DNA of 64,000 nt from Lithodes maja. Taxonomy: Eukaryota; Arthropoda; Malacostraca; Decapoda; Lithodidae. Location of the stretch: positions 1 to 64,000 of the forward strand of contig JBAKBP010007994.1 in NCBI GenBank assembly GCA_037953745.1. The letters are read 5' to 3'. Position numbers and translations under genes: made by a program. The notes beneath the pieces were generated by a model that did not search any database, was not told the DNA's origin, and saw nothing but the letters and a program-made list of their open reading frames with translations. Below, piece by piece: positions 31,594 to 42,097 of this stretch (positions are counted from its first letter, which is position 1; every line of letters begins with the position of its first letter).

Positions 31594-34010
31594 GTCACCT
31601 CTTAATCTGCGCTAGGTTAAAGGAAATAGATTTAATTCTCTAAGACGCTCTTCGTATGGTTTGTTCTTTAGGCTAGGTATCATTTTGGTAACTCTACGTT
31701 GAACTCGTTCTAGCTTGTTTATATCTTTTTGGTAATAAGGGCACCAGGATTGAATGCAGTATTCCAGAAGATGGCGGACTAAGGAATTGTAAAGGGATAG
31801 GATAACTTCTTTGGATTTATGCTCAAATAACCTGCCTTTTAAGCCAATTATTTTGTTTGCCTTCTTAACAACTTCTGAACATTGTTGACTCAGTTTTAGG
31901 TTACTCAATATTGTTACTCCCAGATCGGTTTCTCTGTTTACATTCTTAAGCTGAGTGCCATTCATCGAATAGTTTGCTTTCTCATTTAGGTATCCGATAT
32001 GTAGTACTTTACATTTATCCGCATTGAAACTCATTTGCCAAATTTGGGCCCAACATCACAATTTATCTAGATTGTGTTGCATATCGTCAATTTGTTCTTT
32101 TGAGAGTACGCTATTTGCAATTTTTGTATCGTCAGCAAATTTTGAGATTGTACAGGTGAGACCCTCATCTATGTCGTTGATGTAAATTAGAAAGAGAATT
32201 GGTCCTAGTACCAATCCCTGGGGTACCCCGCTACTTACATTGGTCCATTTAGATGCCTTATCGTTTATGACTCCTCTTTGCTTTCTGTCGCTGAGCCAAT
32301 TTTCTATCCATTTCAACACACCGTCTTGTATTCCAGGTGCTTTTAGTTTTAGCAGTATACGTTTGTGGGGAACTTAGTCAAAGGCCTTTTGAATATCAAG
32401 GTATATAATATCTACAGCTTTACTCTCATCGTAGAGGTTGAGGATATCGTGGAAGAAGTCTAAGAAGTTTGTTGAACAGGAACGTTTTTTACGAAAGCCG
32501 TGTTGAGTATCTTTAAGTAAGTTATTTGCCTCTAAGTGATTTACGAGTCTGTCTCTTATGACCGTTTCTAGCATTTTACATACAATTGAGGTTAAGCCAA
32601 TTGGACGATAGTTACTGGGTAGGGATTTGCTGTCTTTTTTTAATATCAGTGTTACGTTGGCAAAGCTTCCACTGATCAGGCATAGTCCCAGACTGCAAGG
32701 ATTCATTGAATAGCAATGTCAGTGATTTGGAGAGCTCATCCTTAGCTTCCTTTAGAACTCTAGGCGAGATTGTATCAGTTCCAGGCGTTTTATTTACCTT
32801 GAGTTTATCTAAACAATTCAATACTTCTCTCTCTGTAACGGTGATATTGCTTAGAACATATTCTGAATCATCAATCTGAATCAGCGATGGTGTAGGGATA
32901 TCACTGAGGTCTTTGGTTGTAAAAACTGATGCAAAGAAGGTATTGAGGGCATTACTCATTTGTACTTCGTCTTTGGTGTATTCTCCATTTTGATCGACTA
33001 ACGGTCCAACAGTTGAAGTAACTACTTTTTTCTTTCTGATATAACTATAGAATTCTTTCGGGTTTGTTTTACTTTGATTCGCAACATGCAACTCCAGGGT
33101 CTTTTTACTTTGCTTAATTAACTTTTTGGCTTTGCGTCGTAGCTCTACAAATTTCACCCGTTCTTCTTCGTCATTTTGTGAGGATTTTAATCTATCATTA
33201 GCAAATTTTTTAGCAAGCAGACAGTCTGAAATATCTTTATTCCACCATTTGGGCTTATCATTATGGCCTGGACGCCGTATTTTCGATGGTATGCAGTCTT
33301 GCACTACCTTAAGGTAAGTGGTTGTGAACCACTCCCAAGATGTATTTACGTCGTTATTGTTAGTCAGAAAGCTCCAGTCAGTTTCTTTAAGCTTTGATTT
33401 AAGTTTATGAACATTTGCTTTCTTGAAATTAGAGACTTTCTCAATGCTGCTATTTGATTTGTTACTAGTAAACTTTAAAGTGAAAGTTATCGTACGATGG
33501 TCGCTGTTACTGAATTCATCACCAACATCCAAATTCTCTATTAATTCTTCTCTTGTTGCGAGTACAAGGTCAAGCACATTATTACCACGGGTCGGAGATT
33601 GTACAAATTGAAAACGTGAACTCTCTTGCAAGTTAGCATAGAGGTCGTCTCCAGAGTGTGAAGTAGGAATATTGCCCCATTTAGTCACGGGTAAGTTGAA
33701 ATCGCCAAGAATTACGGTATCTTGTATGTTAGTTATTTCTGCAATTTGTTCATAAATTTCACTGTCAGTTTGCACTGATTGAGCTGGGGATCTGTATAAT
33801 AAAGCTAGTGTTATTTTAGTGCCTCGTTTATTATTTAATAGTACGTAAGATATGTCTATATTCGCAATTTGAGGTTTTGACATTAAGACGGGATTAAGAC
33901 TTTCCTTTATAAAAAACAGAACTTCTCCTACATTTCTATTGATCCGACTTTTCTCAAACATTGTATAACCAGGAAGCGTATATGCGGCTAAAAAGTCTCT
34001 GTCTTCCGTA
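31594..34010 (-). pseudogene. CR1-type LINE ORF2: endonuclease C-terminal half and reverse transcriptase
   Basis: From 33961 downward: the endonuclease part (VILGDFNLP, NVLDLVLAT, NSDHRTITFTLKF), a linker, then the RT fingers (KVNKTPGTDTISPRVLKEA). A frame change near 32640-32700 leads to NYRPIGLTSIVCKMLE and QHGFRKKRSCSTN. A TAA stop at ~32374 (IQKAFD*VPHKR) follows, then SSGVPQGLVLGPILFLIYIN and the catalytic FADD. A TGA at ~32056 follows, then MSFNADKCKVLHIG and LEYCIQSWCPYY. Three lesions plus two insertions make it inactive. In life it would nick DNA and reverse-transcribe its own RNA at the target. Confidence 0.9.
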
Positions 34011-34222
34011 TTAACCCTTCCTACCCGGGCTGCCTTAGGTAAGGACAGCGCGGCTGAAGGGCCGCAACCCGGTATGCCTTACAAAAGGCATTTGCTTGAA
34101 AGCGTGCTTTAAAATTCGCGGGGGCAAATTTTACTTTGCGTGGGCGATCGTAGCGCCACCAAGCCTCAACTACCACTCTTATCAGTTCCTACGTTGCCGC
34201 CATTGAGAGCTACAGCAAAAAA

Positions 34223-36895
34223 ATGAATTCCGACGCGTCCGATACTGTGCAATCTCCCGCGCGTCCCAGTGCTACCCCGCTTGCAACATCTACACCTCTG
34301 CCAACCGAGAAGAAAAGGAAAGTAAGGAAAGTGAAACGTTTGCTAAGTGACAGTGCAATACAACGTGCACTTTTCAACCAGGATTTGAGCAGTGGTGAAA
34401 GCTCTGTGGACAAAAACCTCTATATTCAGAGTAGAAGTGGGAGCGAAATTGACGATTTTGTGGGATTTGGTGCTGATGACAATGTGGATTTATTTGAGGG
34501 GGGTGATAGTAGTGATGATCCTGATGTGGAAGTGGTGGAGGAAGGTGCTATTGAAGTACCAAGTGTGCTAGAGCCAACCCCTTCGCCTAGTTTCGTAGGT
34601 CCGGGTAGGCCTAGCCCTAGCCCTACGCCAGGACCTTCCCCTTTGCCTGCCCGTACGCCCTTGAAAGTGGGTAAATACTTCTATAAGAAGTCTTTGGTGA
34701 AAAGTGCAGCCAAGAAAGCACGCAGGGATGCAGAAAAAGTGAGGGAAGGCGTAGATAGTGAGAGTGACGCCGACCCAGGCCTAGCAACCACCCGCATTCC
34801 TTTGTCACGACGCCTCGACCCGGGACGCCGGGAGGGCCACCCACAGCCCTCAGCTTCATCTGTCCCTCAAGATGACCAAAGGGCCTCTGGAAGTGCGCCA
34901 TTGGCCTCCCGCAGTGTGTCACCACAGGCCCCGCATCGTAGGTCATTATTTCCTGCGGAAAAGTCCCCGGCTAGCCGCAAAAGGAGCCCAACTCCCGAGG
35001 CCGAGGCTCCCATTGCTCAACCTCCCGCAGCCCCACGCCGCCGACGCCCGGTCTATTCTTCACCAGAGTTGTCTCCTGAAGAGGATGCTGACGACCCCAA
35101 CATTGCCCCAGATGACCTGACGTCGCCTGAGGAAGAGGAAAACGAAGAGGAAGAGGAAGAGCGAGTCCCGACAAGAAGAGTCAAAGGACCTCGAGGTCGT
35201 GGACGTGGTCGGCCTGCCGACGCCGCTGCCCCTGGGGTTGGGCATGCAGGGCGTCCGCCTGGGCATCCGCATGGCCAAGGGCGTGTGCCAGGGCGTCCAG
35301 GGCGTGTGCCTGCTGCAACTCCACGTCCTCGTCCTCGACCTGCTGAAATGTTTGTGTGGTCAGATGGGGCGGATTTTGTGCCAGATTTTCCTGCCTTTGA
35401 CGAGGTACAACAGGGTTCTGGGGTGTCACCAGCATATCCCTGTGGCCCAAATGCCACCCCCAGTGAACTTTTCTGTGGCTTCTACGACAATGAAGTCATG
35501 GAATACCTTGTCAAAGAGACAAATCACCACCAGGCTATATGTTCAAACTTTCTTGGCAGGAAGACAAGTGCAAAGATGGTGGCATGGAGAGCTCTCACTG
35601 TGGCAGAATTATATGTGTTCTTGGCACTCACAATGCTGATGACACACATAAAGAAGCACGTTCTGGCCGACTACTGGATAACTGGCGACCTCACAACGAC
35701 TCCAGCATTTGGCAAATTCATGTCAAGGGATAGGTACTTCGACATCCTCTCATATTTCCACCTGACTAATAACATGCATGTCCACGAGCCCGACACACTC
35801 TGGAAGATCAGGCAACTGTATGACATGATACGTCATCGGTTTTCCACCTACCTGGTTCCATTTCAGAAGCTGTGCATCGACGAGTCTCTGGTCCTGTTCC
35901 GTGGTAGGCTGCACTTCCGACAGTATATCCCGTCAAAGAGACACCGCTTCGGCATCAAGCTCTTCGTCCTCTGCGACTGCAAGACGGGATATGTGCTCGA
36001 CTTTATAGTCTACAGCGGCAAGGGTGGTGAAGTCCAGATTGACCCCCTCATTGGTTTTGGCGGCGCTGTGGTAAAGAGGATGATGGAGAGGTACTTCCAT
36101 GACAACCACGTCCTCTATACTGACAATTATTACACGTCGCCTATCCTCGCCAAGTACCTCCATGACCGCAAGACCGGAACTGTCGGCACAGTGAAGGGGA
36201 AGAGGAAGGGCATGCCAGCCTACCCAACCAAAACTAAGAAGACGGACATCTTCCATAAGAAGAGTGGCCCCATCCTCTCCATCCACTGGCATGACCAGCG
36301 CAAGGTCAACCTCCTCACCACATGCCACAAAGCAGAGATGGTCCCCACAGGGAAGGTGGACCGAAAAACGAAGAACCCTGTCACGAAACCAGCTGCTGTT
36401 CTGGACTACAACCTGAACATGCGCCTCGTCGACAAGTCCGACATGCAGATGGGCTTCATAGACTGCCTGCGAACATCTTGCAGGTGGTACAAGAAGTTTG
36501 TCCTGCATACAGTAGATATGTCTGTCCTCAACGCGTACAACATCTACCGTTTGAGGTGTCCAGTCATCAAATACAAGAGCCTGCGGACCTTCCAAAAGCA
36601 GCTGATACATGAGCTCCTGGTAAAACATGCGGGTACACCAGGGAGGCCACTACAAGGACCAGGCATGATGGACAGAATAGGGTGTGCCGACTTCATCAGA
36701 AAGCACCAGCTCGTCGCCCTTCCTTTCCAGGGTCCTAACAGCCGAATAAGGATGCAGAAGAGGTGCTATGTGTGCACCCGCACAACTCGACGACCAAGCA
36801 AACCCACAAAAACCACTTGGCAATGCCTCGAGTGTCAGGTGGGACTGTGTGCCGGCACCTGCTTCAATGATTTCCACACTCTGGCAAACTATTGA
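34223..36895 (+). CDS. piggyBac-family transposase 2 (890 aa, intact)
   Basis: Cut-and-paste transposase for TTAA sites. Residues 1-~370 are low complexity and acidic/proline-rich (DSSDDPDVEVVEEG, EEENEEEEEE, a GRGRGRP AT-hook-like stretch). The transposase core begins around MFVWSDGADFVPDFPAFDE. Catalytic residues: CIDESLVLFRGR (D553), YTDNYYTSP (D634) and VDKSDM (D737 and D740). The C-terminal ~45 residues form the cysteine-rich zinc domain (CYVC...CLEC...C...C...H). Related to transposase 1 (both have the RFGIKLFVLCDC segment) but clearly a different family, with different ends. The start at 34223 lies ~210 bases inside the left end, with a TATA-poor leader. Confidence 0.95.
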   Translation: MNSDASDTVQSPARPSATPLATSTPLPTEKKRKVRKVKRLLSDSAIQRALFNQDLSSGESSVDKNLYIQSRSGSEIDDFVGFGADDNVDLFEGGDSSDDPDVEVVEEGAIEVPSVLEPTPSPSFVGPGRPSPSPTPGPSPLPARTPLKVGKYFYKKSLVKSAAKKARRDAEKVREGVDSESDADPGLATTRIPLSRRLDPGRREGHPQPSASSVPQDDQRASGSAPLASRSVSPQAPHRRSLFPAEKSPASRKRSPTPEAEAPIAQPPAAPRRRRPVYSSPELSPEEDADDPNIAPDDLTSPEEEENEEEEEERVPTRRVKGPRGRGRGRPADAAAPGVGHAGRPPGHPHGQGRVPGRPGRVPAATPRPRPRPAEMFVWSDGADFVPDFPAFDEVQQGSGVSPAYPCGPNATPSELFCGFYDNEVMEYLVKETNHHQAICSNFLGRKTSAKMVAWRALTVAELYVFLALTMLMTHIKKHVLADYWITGDLTTTPAFGKFMSRDRYFDILSYFHLTNNMHVHEPDTLWKIRQLYDMIRHRFSTYLVPFQKLCIDESLVLFRGRLHFRQYIPSKRHRFGIKLFVLCDCKTGYVLDFIVYSGKGGEVQIDPLIGFGGAVVKRMMERYFHDNHVLYTDNYYTSPILAKYLHDRKTGTVGTVKGKRKGMPAYPTKTKKTDIFHKKSGPILSIHWHDQRKVNLLTTCHKAEMVPTGKVDRKTKNPVTKPAAVLDYNLNMRLVDKSDMQMGFIDCLRTSCRWYKKFVLHTVDMSVLNAYNIYRLRCPVIKYKSLRTFQKQLIHELLVKHAGTPGRPLQGPGMMDRIGCADFIRKHQLVALPFQGPNSRIRMQKRCYVCTRTTRRPSKPTKTTWQCLECQVGLCAGTCFNDFHTLANY

Positions 36896-36909
36896 AGTGT
36901 AAGTGACAG

Positions 36910-37310
36910 TGATAGTGACACTCAATAATAATAATATAACTAAGTATAAGTGAAAGAGACACATAAGTAATAATAAGTGCCTTCAGAACAATATGAACAA
37001 GTGAAAGTGACACTAAAATATATATTCCTAACAATAAAGAAGTGAAAATTACACTATCAATTACCATAGTCCAGTATAAATAATCATAACTACTATAATA
37101 ATGACTATAAAACTAAGTCTAAGTGAAAGAGACACACATAAGTAATAATAAGTGCCTTCAGAACAATATGAACAAGTGAAAGTGACACTAAAATATATAT
37201 TCCTAACAATAAAGAAGTGAAAATGACTATCAATTACCATAGTCCTGTATAAATAATCATAACTACTATAATAATAGCAATAAAACTTAAGTATAAGTGA
37301 CAGAGACACA
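36910..37310 (+). repeat. 175-bp tandem repeat downstream of transposase 2
   Basis: 'taagtgccttcagaacaata' at 36974 and 37149. Units run from 'actaagt(a/c)taagtgaaaga' through 'ccaatagaagaagtgaaa'-like and 'tcaattaccatagtcc' blocks. Two full copies plus part of a third. It lies in the 3' region of the piggyBac element and is rich in AATAAA-like words that could serve as poly(A) signals. Confidence 0.85.
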
Positions 37311-37727
37311 AATTACTTCAGAAAAATATATTTATTGAGTGAAAATATCATAATAACAATAATATATGGCATAATAAACAATAAAACACTAAAAAATCGC
37401 TTCCCGCCATAATTCAAGGTAGAGCGACGAGTCAAAACGTTCGTCGTAGCCTGGGCCGCGGTTGAGCGTTCGGACGCGTCGAGGTAAATACGCGGCAAAA
37501 GTTACCTCCACTTCCATCATCATAACTCCTGAACTACTTGAGCTAAAATGCTCTACTCAACGCCATTCTACACGGGAAGGTAAGGCGCCCATTTTGACAT
37601 CTGTTTGATTATTGTAGGTAGTATATTAAGCGAGATTAGCCTTAGTTTACTTTTGTTGTGTTTTCAGCCAGATCGCCCGGATACAGCCTCCGTCCTTAAC
37701 AAAGGCTGCCCGGGTAGGAAGGGTTAA

Positions 37728-37895
37728 ACCAAGATTCTGTTATGCCGATTATATCATAATGTTCTGTAAACACGATTTCCTCTAGATCTGAAAATTTATT
37801 GCGTATGCTACGAGCAGTTACATAAAACACCTTAAGAGTATTAGAGTTGGATGTTACTGATTGTGCATTGTCTGAATTTTCAGTTCGTATTTGAC
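37728..37895 (-). pseudogene. CR1-type LINE ORF2, endonuclease N-terminal segment
   Basis: Minus strand reads TLKVFYVTARSIRNKFSDLE and later DIIGITESWF up to the TTAA. These are the first two conserved blocks of an APE-type endonuclease (metal-binding Asn region, and the Glu in TES/TET W). The frame is open. Continues at 34010 after removal of the piggyBac insertion. Confidence 0.85.
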
Positions 37896-38009
37896 TTACA
37901 CTACCCTGTCTGTATACCCCCGGTTGACCCCGTTTTTTGAACGGAAATCCTTGACCGCATCGTTCAGCAGACGACCAAGGCGTGCAGCTCCTACTTCATT
38001 GAGATGTAG
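37896..38009 (-). pseudogene. CR1-type LINE ORF1, C-terminal end
   Basis: Frame reads LHLNEVGAARLGRLLNDAVK and then DFRSKN, ending at a TAA at 37896-37898 just upstream of ORF2. The (D)xLHLN block matches the catalytic-His block of the SGNH-esterase domain found in CR1-group ORF1 proteins. The rest of ORF1 is lost at the (GA)n tract at 38008-38028. Confidence 0.7.
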
Positions 38010-38029
38010 AGAGAGAGAGAGAGAGAGAG

Positions 38030-38530
38030 TTTTGTGCAAAATTCATGTGAGCAGATATAGCATGCATATAATGGGTTTTAAGAAAGAGTGGGAGGTGAAG
38101 GTAAAAGCAGATCGTGAAGAGAGTCGTGGGAGAACGAGAGTGTGGGAAATAGGAGAAGGAAATGTGCAGGTAATGAACGAACGTTTACACTGGGATGGAA
38201 AAAAACTATAAAAGGGTTGCAAAACAAATAATCCATGGGAGAGGTATGAGGAGGTAAAGTACGGTTAGCTAGTAAGTCAGCTGTCATTACGTCTGGCTCG
38301 CTCTGTGCTGTATTAATGTCTGTCAAATGATGAATAGGGTGGGTAAGTGTAGGACATTTTTTGTATATCTCATTTGAAATGAATAAATCAAGTTTATATA
38401 TTGCTGATACCGATTATTGATCAAAATATACATTGTGCCGAGACATCTCTGATTATCTTATCTTATAAGATATCTTATCTGATTATTTTATCTGTGTTTA
38501 TTTTTTGTTTTATGTTGTTTTTGTATTTTC
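38030..38530. other. No gene recognised
   Basis: Begins after a (GA)n tract (38008-38028); chance open frames only. Confidence 0.45.
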
Positions 38531-38534
38531 CCTG

Positions 38535-38608
38535 TTCTTGCTCTGTCTTGAGTCGGCTACCCCCAAAATGGGGATTGGGCCTGAGCATATAGATAGAATA
38601 GATAGATC
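38535..38608 (+). repeat. Possible LINE 3' end with GATA tail
   Basis: 'cttgagtcggctacccccaa' then 'tgggcctgagcata' followed by degenerate (TAGA)n. The layout resembles the 3' untranslated end of an RTE-group LINE with simple-repeat tail. No protein-coding part is attached. Confidence 0.45.
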
Positions 38609-39115
38609 TCTGATTAGGCCGATTGTATATTGTGATAGGTAGGGTGAGGAGGTTGGCTTTCATATTATATTGGAGGTTGGAAGAAAGCTTAACCTTTCCA
38701 GTGCGGTAGATTCCATTGGTAAGAATATGCCCTAGTGGCTATTGTCCTGTTAATTCCGCTCAATACACGTATAATTGTATATGCCGCCCTAGCGCCATAT
38801 CCGTACCCCTGAGCAAATTAGAACAATTTCCAATGAAAAGAGTGAGTCGAACTCTCCTTATAACAGTCACAATATCCTCCCTACCTCCTCACACTACCGA
38901 AGAAAGTTGATAATACTAGCTGGTTTCGTTGGTGAAAGCCGACCCCTTGCATTACGCTCGCGAGCGAAAATATACGATATCGTTCATTGCCACTCGCGAT
39001 AACTCGATGATACTTAGTTATTTTATCATGTTTTCTGTTAACAAGACAACATGAGTTGTTGAAATGGAGAATAAATGAACCTCGCATTTGTACCTTGTAC
39101 AGTATATAGCTGTCA
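38609..39115. other. No gene recognised
   Basis: Mixed-composition DNA, nothing supportable on either strand. Confidence 0.45.
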
Positions 39116-39118
39116 CAA

Positions 39119-39309
39119 TTACATGGAAAAGTGGCCTTGTTTTTGTTGATCTTCAGCTTCTAAAACAACCTCCTCTTTGTACACACACCCTTCCTCAACC
39201 AATGCACTAAGCACACTGATATAAGTATGAGTGGCAAGCTTAAAACCTCTTGGAAACATCTGACAACAAATAACCCTAGGGTGGGCTGGTGCAACCAACT
39301 CAGCAGGGA
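39119..39309 (-). CDS. Exon-like fragment of an unrecognised protein (possible host gene 3' exon)
   Basis: Minus strand: a splice-acceptor-like 'cattttggtag' precedes an open frame of ~62 codons. It reads PAELVAPAHPRVICCQMFPR, then GFKLATHTYISVLSALVEEG, then CVYKEEVVLEAEDQQ, and ends in a stop at 39119. The residue mix is that of a structured, conserved protein rather than low-complexity or transposon sequence, and no transposon family is obvious. If real it is the last exon of a minus-strand gene whose other exons lie to the right or outside the window. No poly(A) signal was found close downstream. I do not recognise the protein. It could also be an exon captured in a mobile element. Confidence 0.35.
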
Positions 39310-39419
39310 CTACCAAAATGTATATGTACATCGCACTCAATATAGGCTTATTTTACATAGGACATATATGTACTTCTGCTGCAGTGATTGGGCGAAAAGC
39401 TATTGGGTTATTTAACACC

Positions 39420-40047
39420 TACTGTCCCAGTGACCTAAGTTGGCAGACAGAAAGAAAGTCACTCTTCAGTACCACCGATGAACGACGTTTGTCCATAATA
39501 TGCGGTCCTTGTAACTGCCAGAGTCAATCAGTACCTGGTACCATGACTTATACGCACTGCTCTTAGACCTTGGCAACACTCCTCAGCTTATATCCAAGCT
39601 CCCACAGGCTAGGAGGGTCAGTATTCCTTCCTCTTTATAGGTGGAAGGGTGTTCTCTCTCGACTCTGAAGCCATTTTTTGCCACATTGCTTGGTACTGGA
39701 GGGTACATTTATAGTAATACCCTCTGGTACAGTAGGGGTTAAGGTAAGGAGATAATATGCGGAAAGCTATGTACATCCCAGGTAACAGAGAAGTGAGGTA
39801 CGCAATAACTGGATTGAGGGCAGGGGCAGAACAACAATGTCAGAATAAAAGACTGATGATGATATAGATTTAGAGAGGGTACTTCAGAGCGTATGCCAAG
39901 AGGTGTTGAGTGCTTGAATGGCAGAGCAAACAGATTAGGAGGCTAGAGAATCTGAGTATGTTTTAAGGGGGATGATCTGCTTCTTTTTCTCTCTCTGGGT
40001 TGTATCCATTCTGCCCCATTAAGCCTACTGTTTTAAGATGTTTATCC
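39420..40047. other. No gene recognised
   Basis: Sequence between the exon-like fragment and the LTR retrotransposon. No repeat structure or protein motif seen. Confidence 0.45.
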
Positions 40048-41854
40048 TGTGACGCACCCAGTGCGTAGCAACGCAACCTGATTGTACTCCTTGGTACTCC
40101 ACTGTGCCGCCGCGGTGCGGTGCCGTGTGCCGCTGTGTGCCGCTGTGCCGTGCTGGCTGCTTATATTGAGTGTGACAACGTACAACTATGTTCTTTGTAT
40201 CTCTGCAAAGGTCTCGTCATGTGCTAACCAGTGGTGGGTTTTGTTTTAAGCCATGTCGAGACCTTCCATTTAATATGTAGTATCAATAGAGAAGTTGATA
40301 GATAAGACAATAGGAATTCAGAGAGAGAGAGTGAGTTAGACTTCAGAGCGAGAGGGTAGCAATGGTTGCCAGACGTATGGACCGGTTGGCAGCCCTGCGC
40401 TTATAGCTAGGTGCGACAGGGTTGGTAGTACATTGCCGCCTGCATATGCTGCCTGGGCTGCCCATGTTGTCGTACTGCACATTGCATGGAGGCTCGCTGT
40501 GTGTTCCATGATCAGGTTGCCTAGAACCTTTGAGATTCTAACATCCCTTGCCCTCTCTCCCAATTTCTCACGGTTGCACTCTTTCTCTCTGACGACATTA
40601 CTCTCATTTCATTCTTCTCTCTATTTAAATGCATACCCTTCCCTTGAGGTCCTAAAGGAGTTTCAGCACTCACCTCTCGTATTACTCTTAGGACAAGCAT
40701 ATATTTACATGTATTAGATTTAAGGGGTTAATGTGAACAGCGATCTTCTTGATGAGGATAGTTGGTGAACGTTCTACATGTTCACGAGTTATATGCCCAG
40801 CTCATCATCCAATTTGTGACTAGACTAGTGCCATGTGTAAGAGCCCGACCATGCCCAGGAGTTGTCTGTAGAGGGGCGAGGACTTAGCCTTGATTTGCCT
40901 ACCGAGCCAGGAGCGAGTGCAGTACCAGAGACTACAGCTCGCTCGTAGTGCCGGTATAGTAGAGTAACGTAATTTATCTGTCCTTGTGTTCTCTGCAGTC
41001 TTTTCCTGGGTTCTCGCTTTCGGTGCTGGGACTCGTTGTTCCTGTGACTTGGCCTGCTAGCTAGAACACATGGGGATGATGAGTGGGTGATATCTTTATT
41101 TTACTATGCATTGCAGCTCTCTTTAAGTTTATGTATATAACACTTTACAATACACATTACTCACACACTAGACAACACTATTAATACTTTCATGTATCAA
41201 TTAACTGCACTGTCGTTTTGCTGCTGTTTCCGGAGTTCTATTGCGTAGGGCGCATACGGACTCAGAGGGGAGACAGAGTGAGAGAAGCGAAGTAGCCTAT
41301 GCGGTAGTAGGCTACCGGCGCAGTACTGTTGCCTGCAACCTTTTAGTTATTCCAAGTATAGATTCATTATTACAATAAGTGACTACTGTTTATGTTCCTT
41401 CCATGTGTATTATTAGGTATCTACTGGATCATGAACATCTTGTATGCTACATGCTAGTGCATGTTAGTAGGGGACAGTTATTCTAGTGCACGCGCTTTCA
41501 AGTAGGCGTGTACATTTGTCATTTAGCATTTCACTGTCATACCTTTAGCCTGCTTCTATTCTACATTATTAGAGGCTTAATATTAACGTAGTTTCTTGAG
41601 TATTGCATTTCTTTAGTCATAACGTAACCTATAAATGTCTGAGGGAGTTTAGCCTCATAGCCTACCCCTGTTGTACACTTTCGCCGAGTTAAGGTACCTC
41701 GTTACCATAGACGATAACTCTGTAGGGCGTTGGTGCTTTTGTTGTCTGGAGCATATAGTATTTGGGACTGGAATCGAGCGTGTCGTTGTCACATAAGCCA
41801 TTTCTGTCCTACGATCAAGAATCCCGAATATGTATTGCCGATCCAGCCGTAACA
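40048..41854 (+). repeat. 5' LTR of the Gmr1-like element
   Basis: Starts TGTGACGCACCCAGTGCG and ends CAGCCGTAACA. Nearly identical to 47483-49290. The main differences are an expanded GC-rich 'gccgctgtgtgccgctg' stretch near 40110-40155 and absence of the ~28-base 'gtgcgccacgctgccggggg' insert of the 3' LTR. Confidence 0.95.
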
Positions 41855-41856
41855 AA

Positions 41857-41875
41857 ATGGCGACCTTGCACAAGA
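41857..41875 (+). promoter_or_regulatory. Primer-binding-site-like sequence
   Basis: TGGCGACCTTGCACAAG starts a few bases after the 5' LTR. It begins with TGG, the complement of the CCA end of a tRNA, at the expected place. Which tRNA it matches was not determined. Confidence 0.6.
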
Positions 41876-42097
41876 TTCAGTAGTATCCTTTCACATGTTT
41901 TTTGGAGAACTATTCTATGCTACCTAGTAGAGCTGGCTAGAATTTTCTTGCATATTGGAGGAATTTTTATTGTGTCATTATTGTATTGGTGGACTTGCAG
42001 ATTGTTTCGTTGGGGGTGTCTAGAGTAGAGTCATTCAAGCATCTTTAACATTTTGTGAGTCGAGACTGCAATTAGTAATAAGCACTTCTTTTTTTTT

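Larger units (their letters stand above)
34011..37727 (+). mobile_element. piggyBac-like transposon 2, complete, with TTAA duplication
   Basis: TTAA at 34011-34014 and 37724-37727. Terminal repeats TTAACCCTTCCTACCCGGGC at the left and the same 20 bases inverted at the right; similarity continues with 'tgccttaggtaaggac' against 'agcctttgttaaggac'. The LINE frame outside reads EHYDIIGITESWF on one side and TEDRDFLAAYTLPGY on the other with a single TTAA between, so the site is exact. It contains one intact transposase and tandem repeats downstream. All parts expected of an autonomous element are visible. Confidence 0.95.
30825..38009 (-). mobile_element. CR1-type LINE, split by a MITE and by piggyBac element 2
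   Basis: One minus-strand LINE can be followed from a 3' end near 30825 to the end of ORF1 near 38009. It is interrupted at TTAA sites by 31107-31593 and 34011-37727. Both interruptions leave matching reading frames on their two sides. Order on the minus strand: ORF1 tail, endonuclease, RT, C-terminal domain. The 5' part is cut off at a (GA)n tract. Confidence 0.88.
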
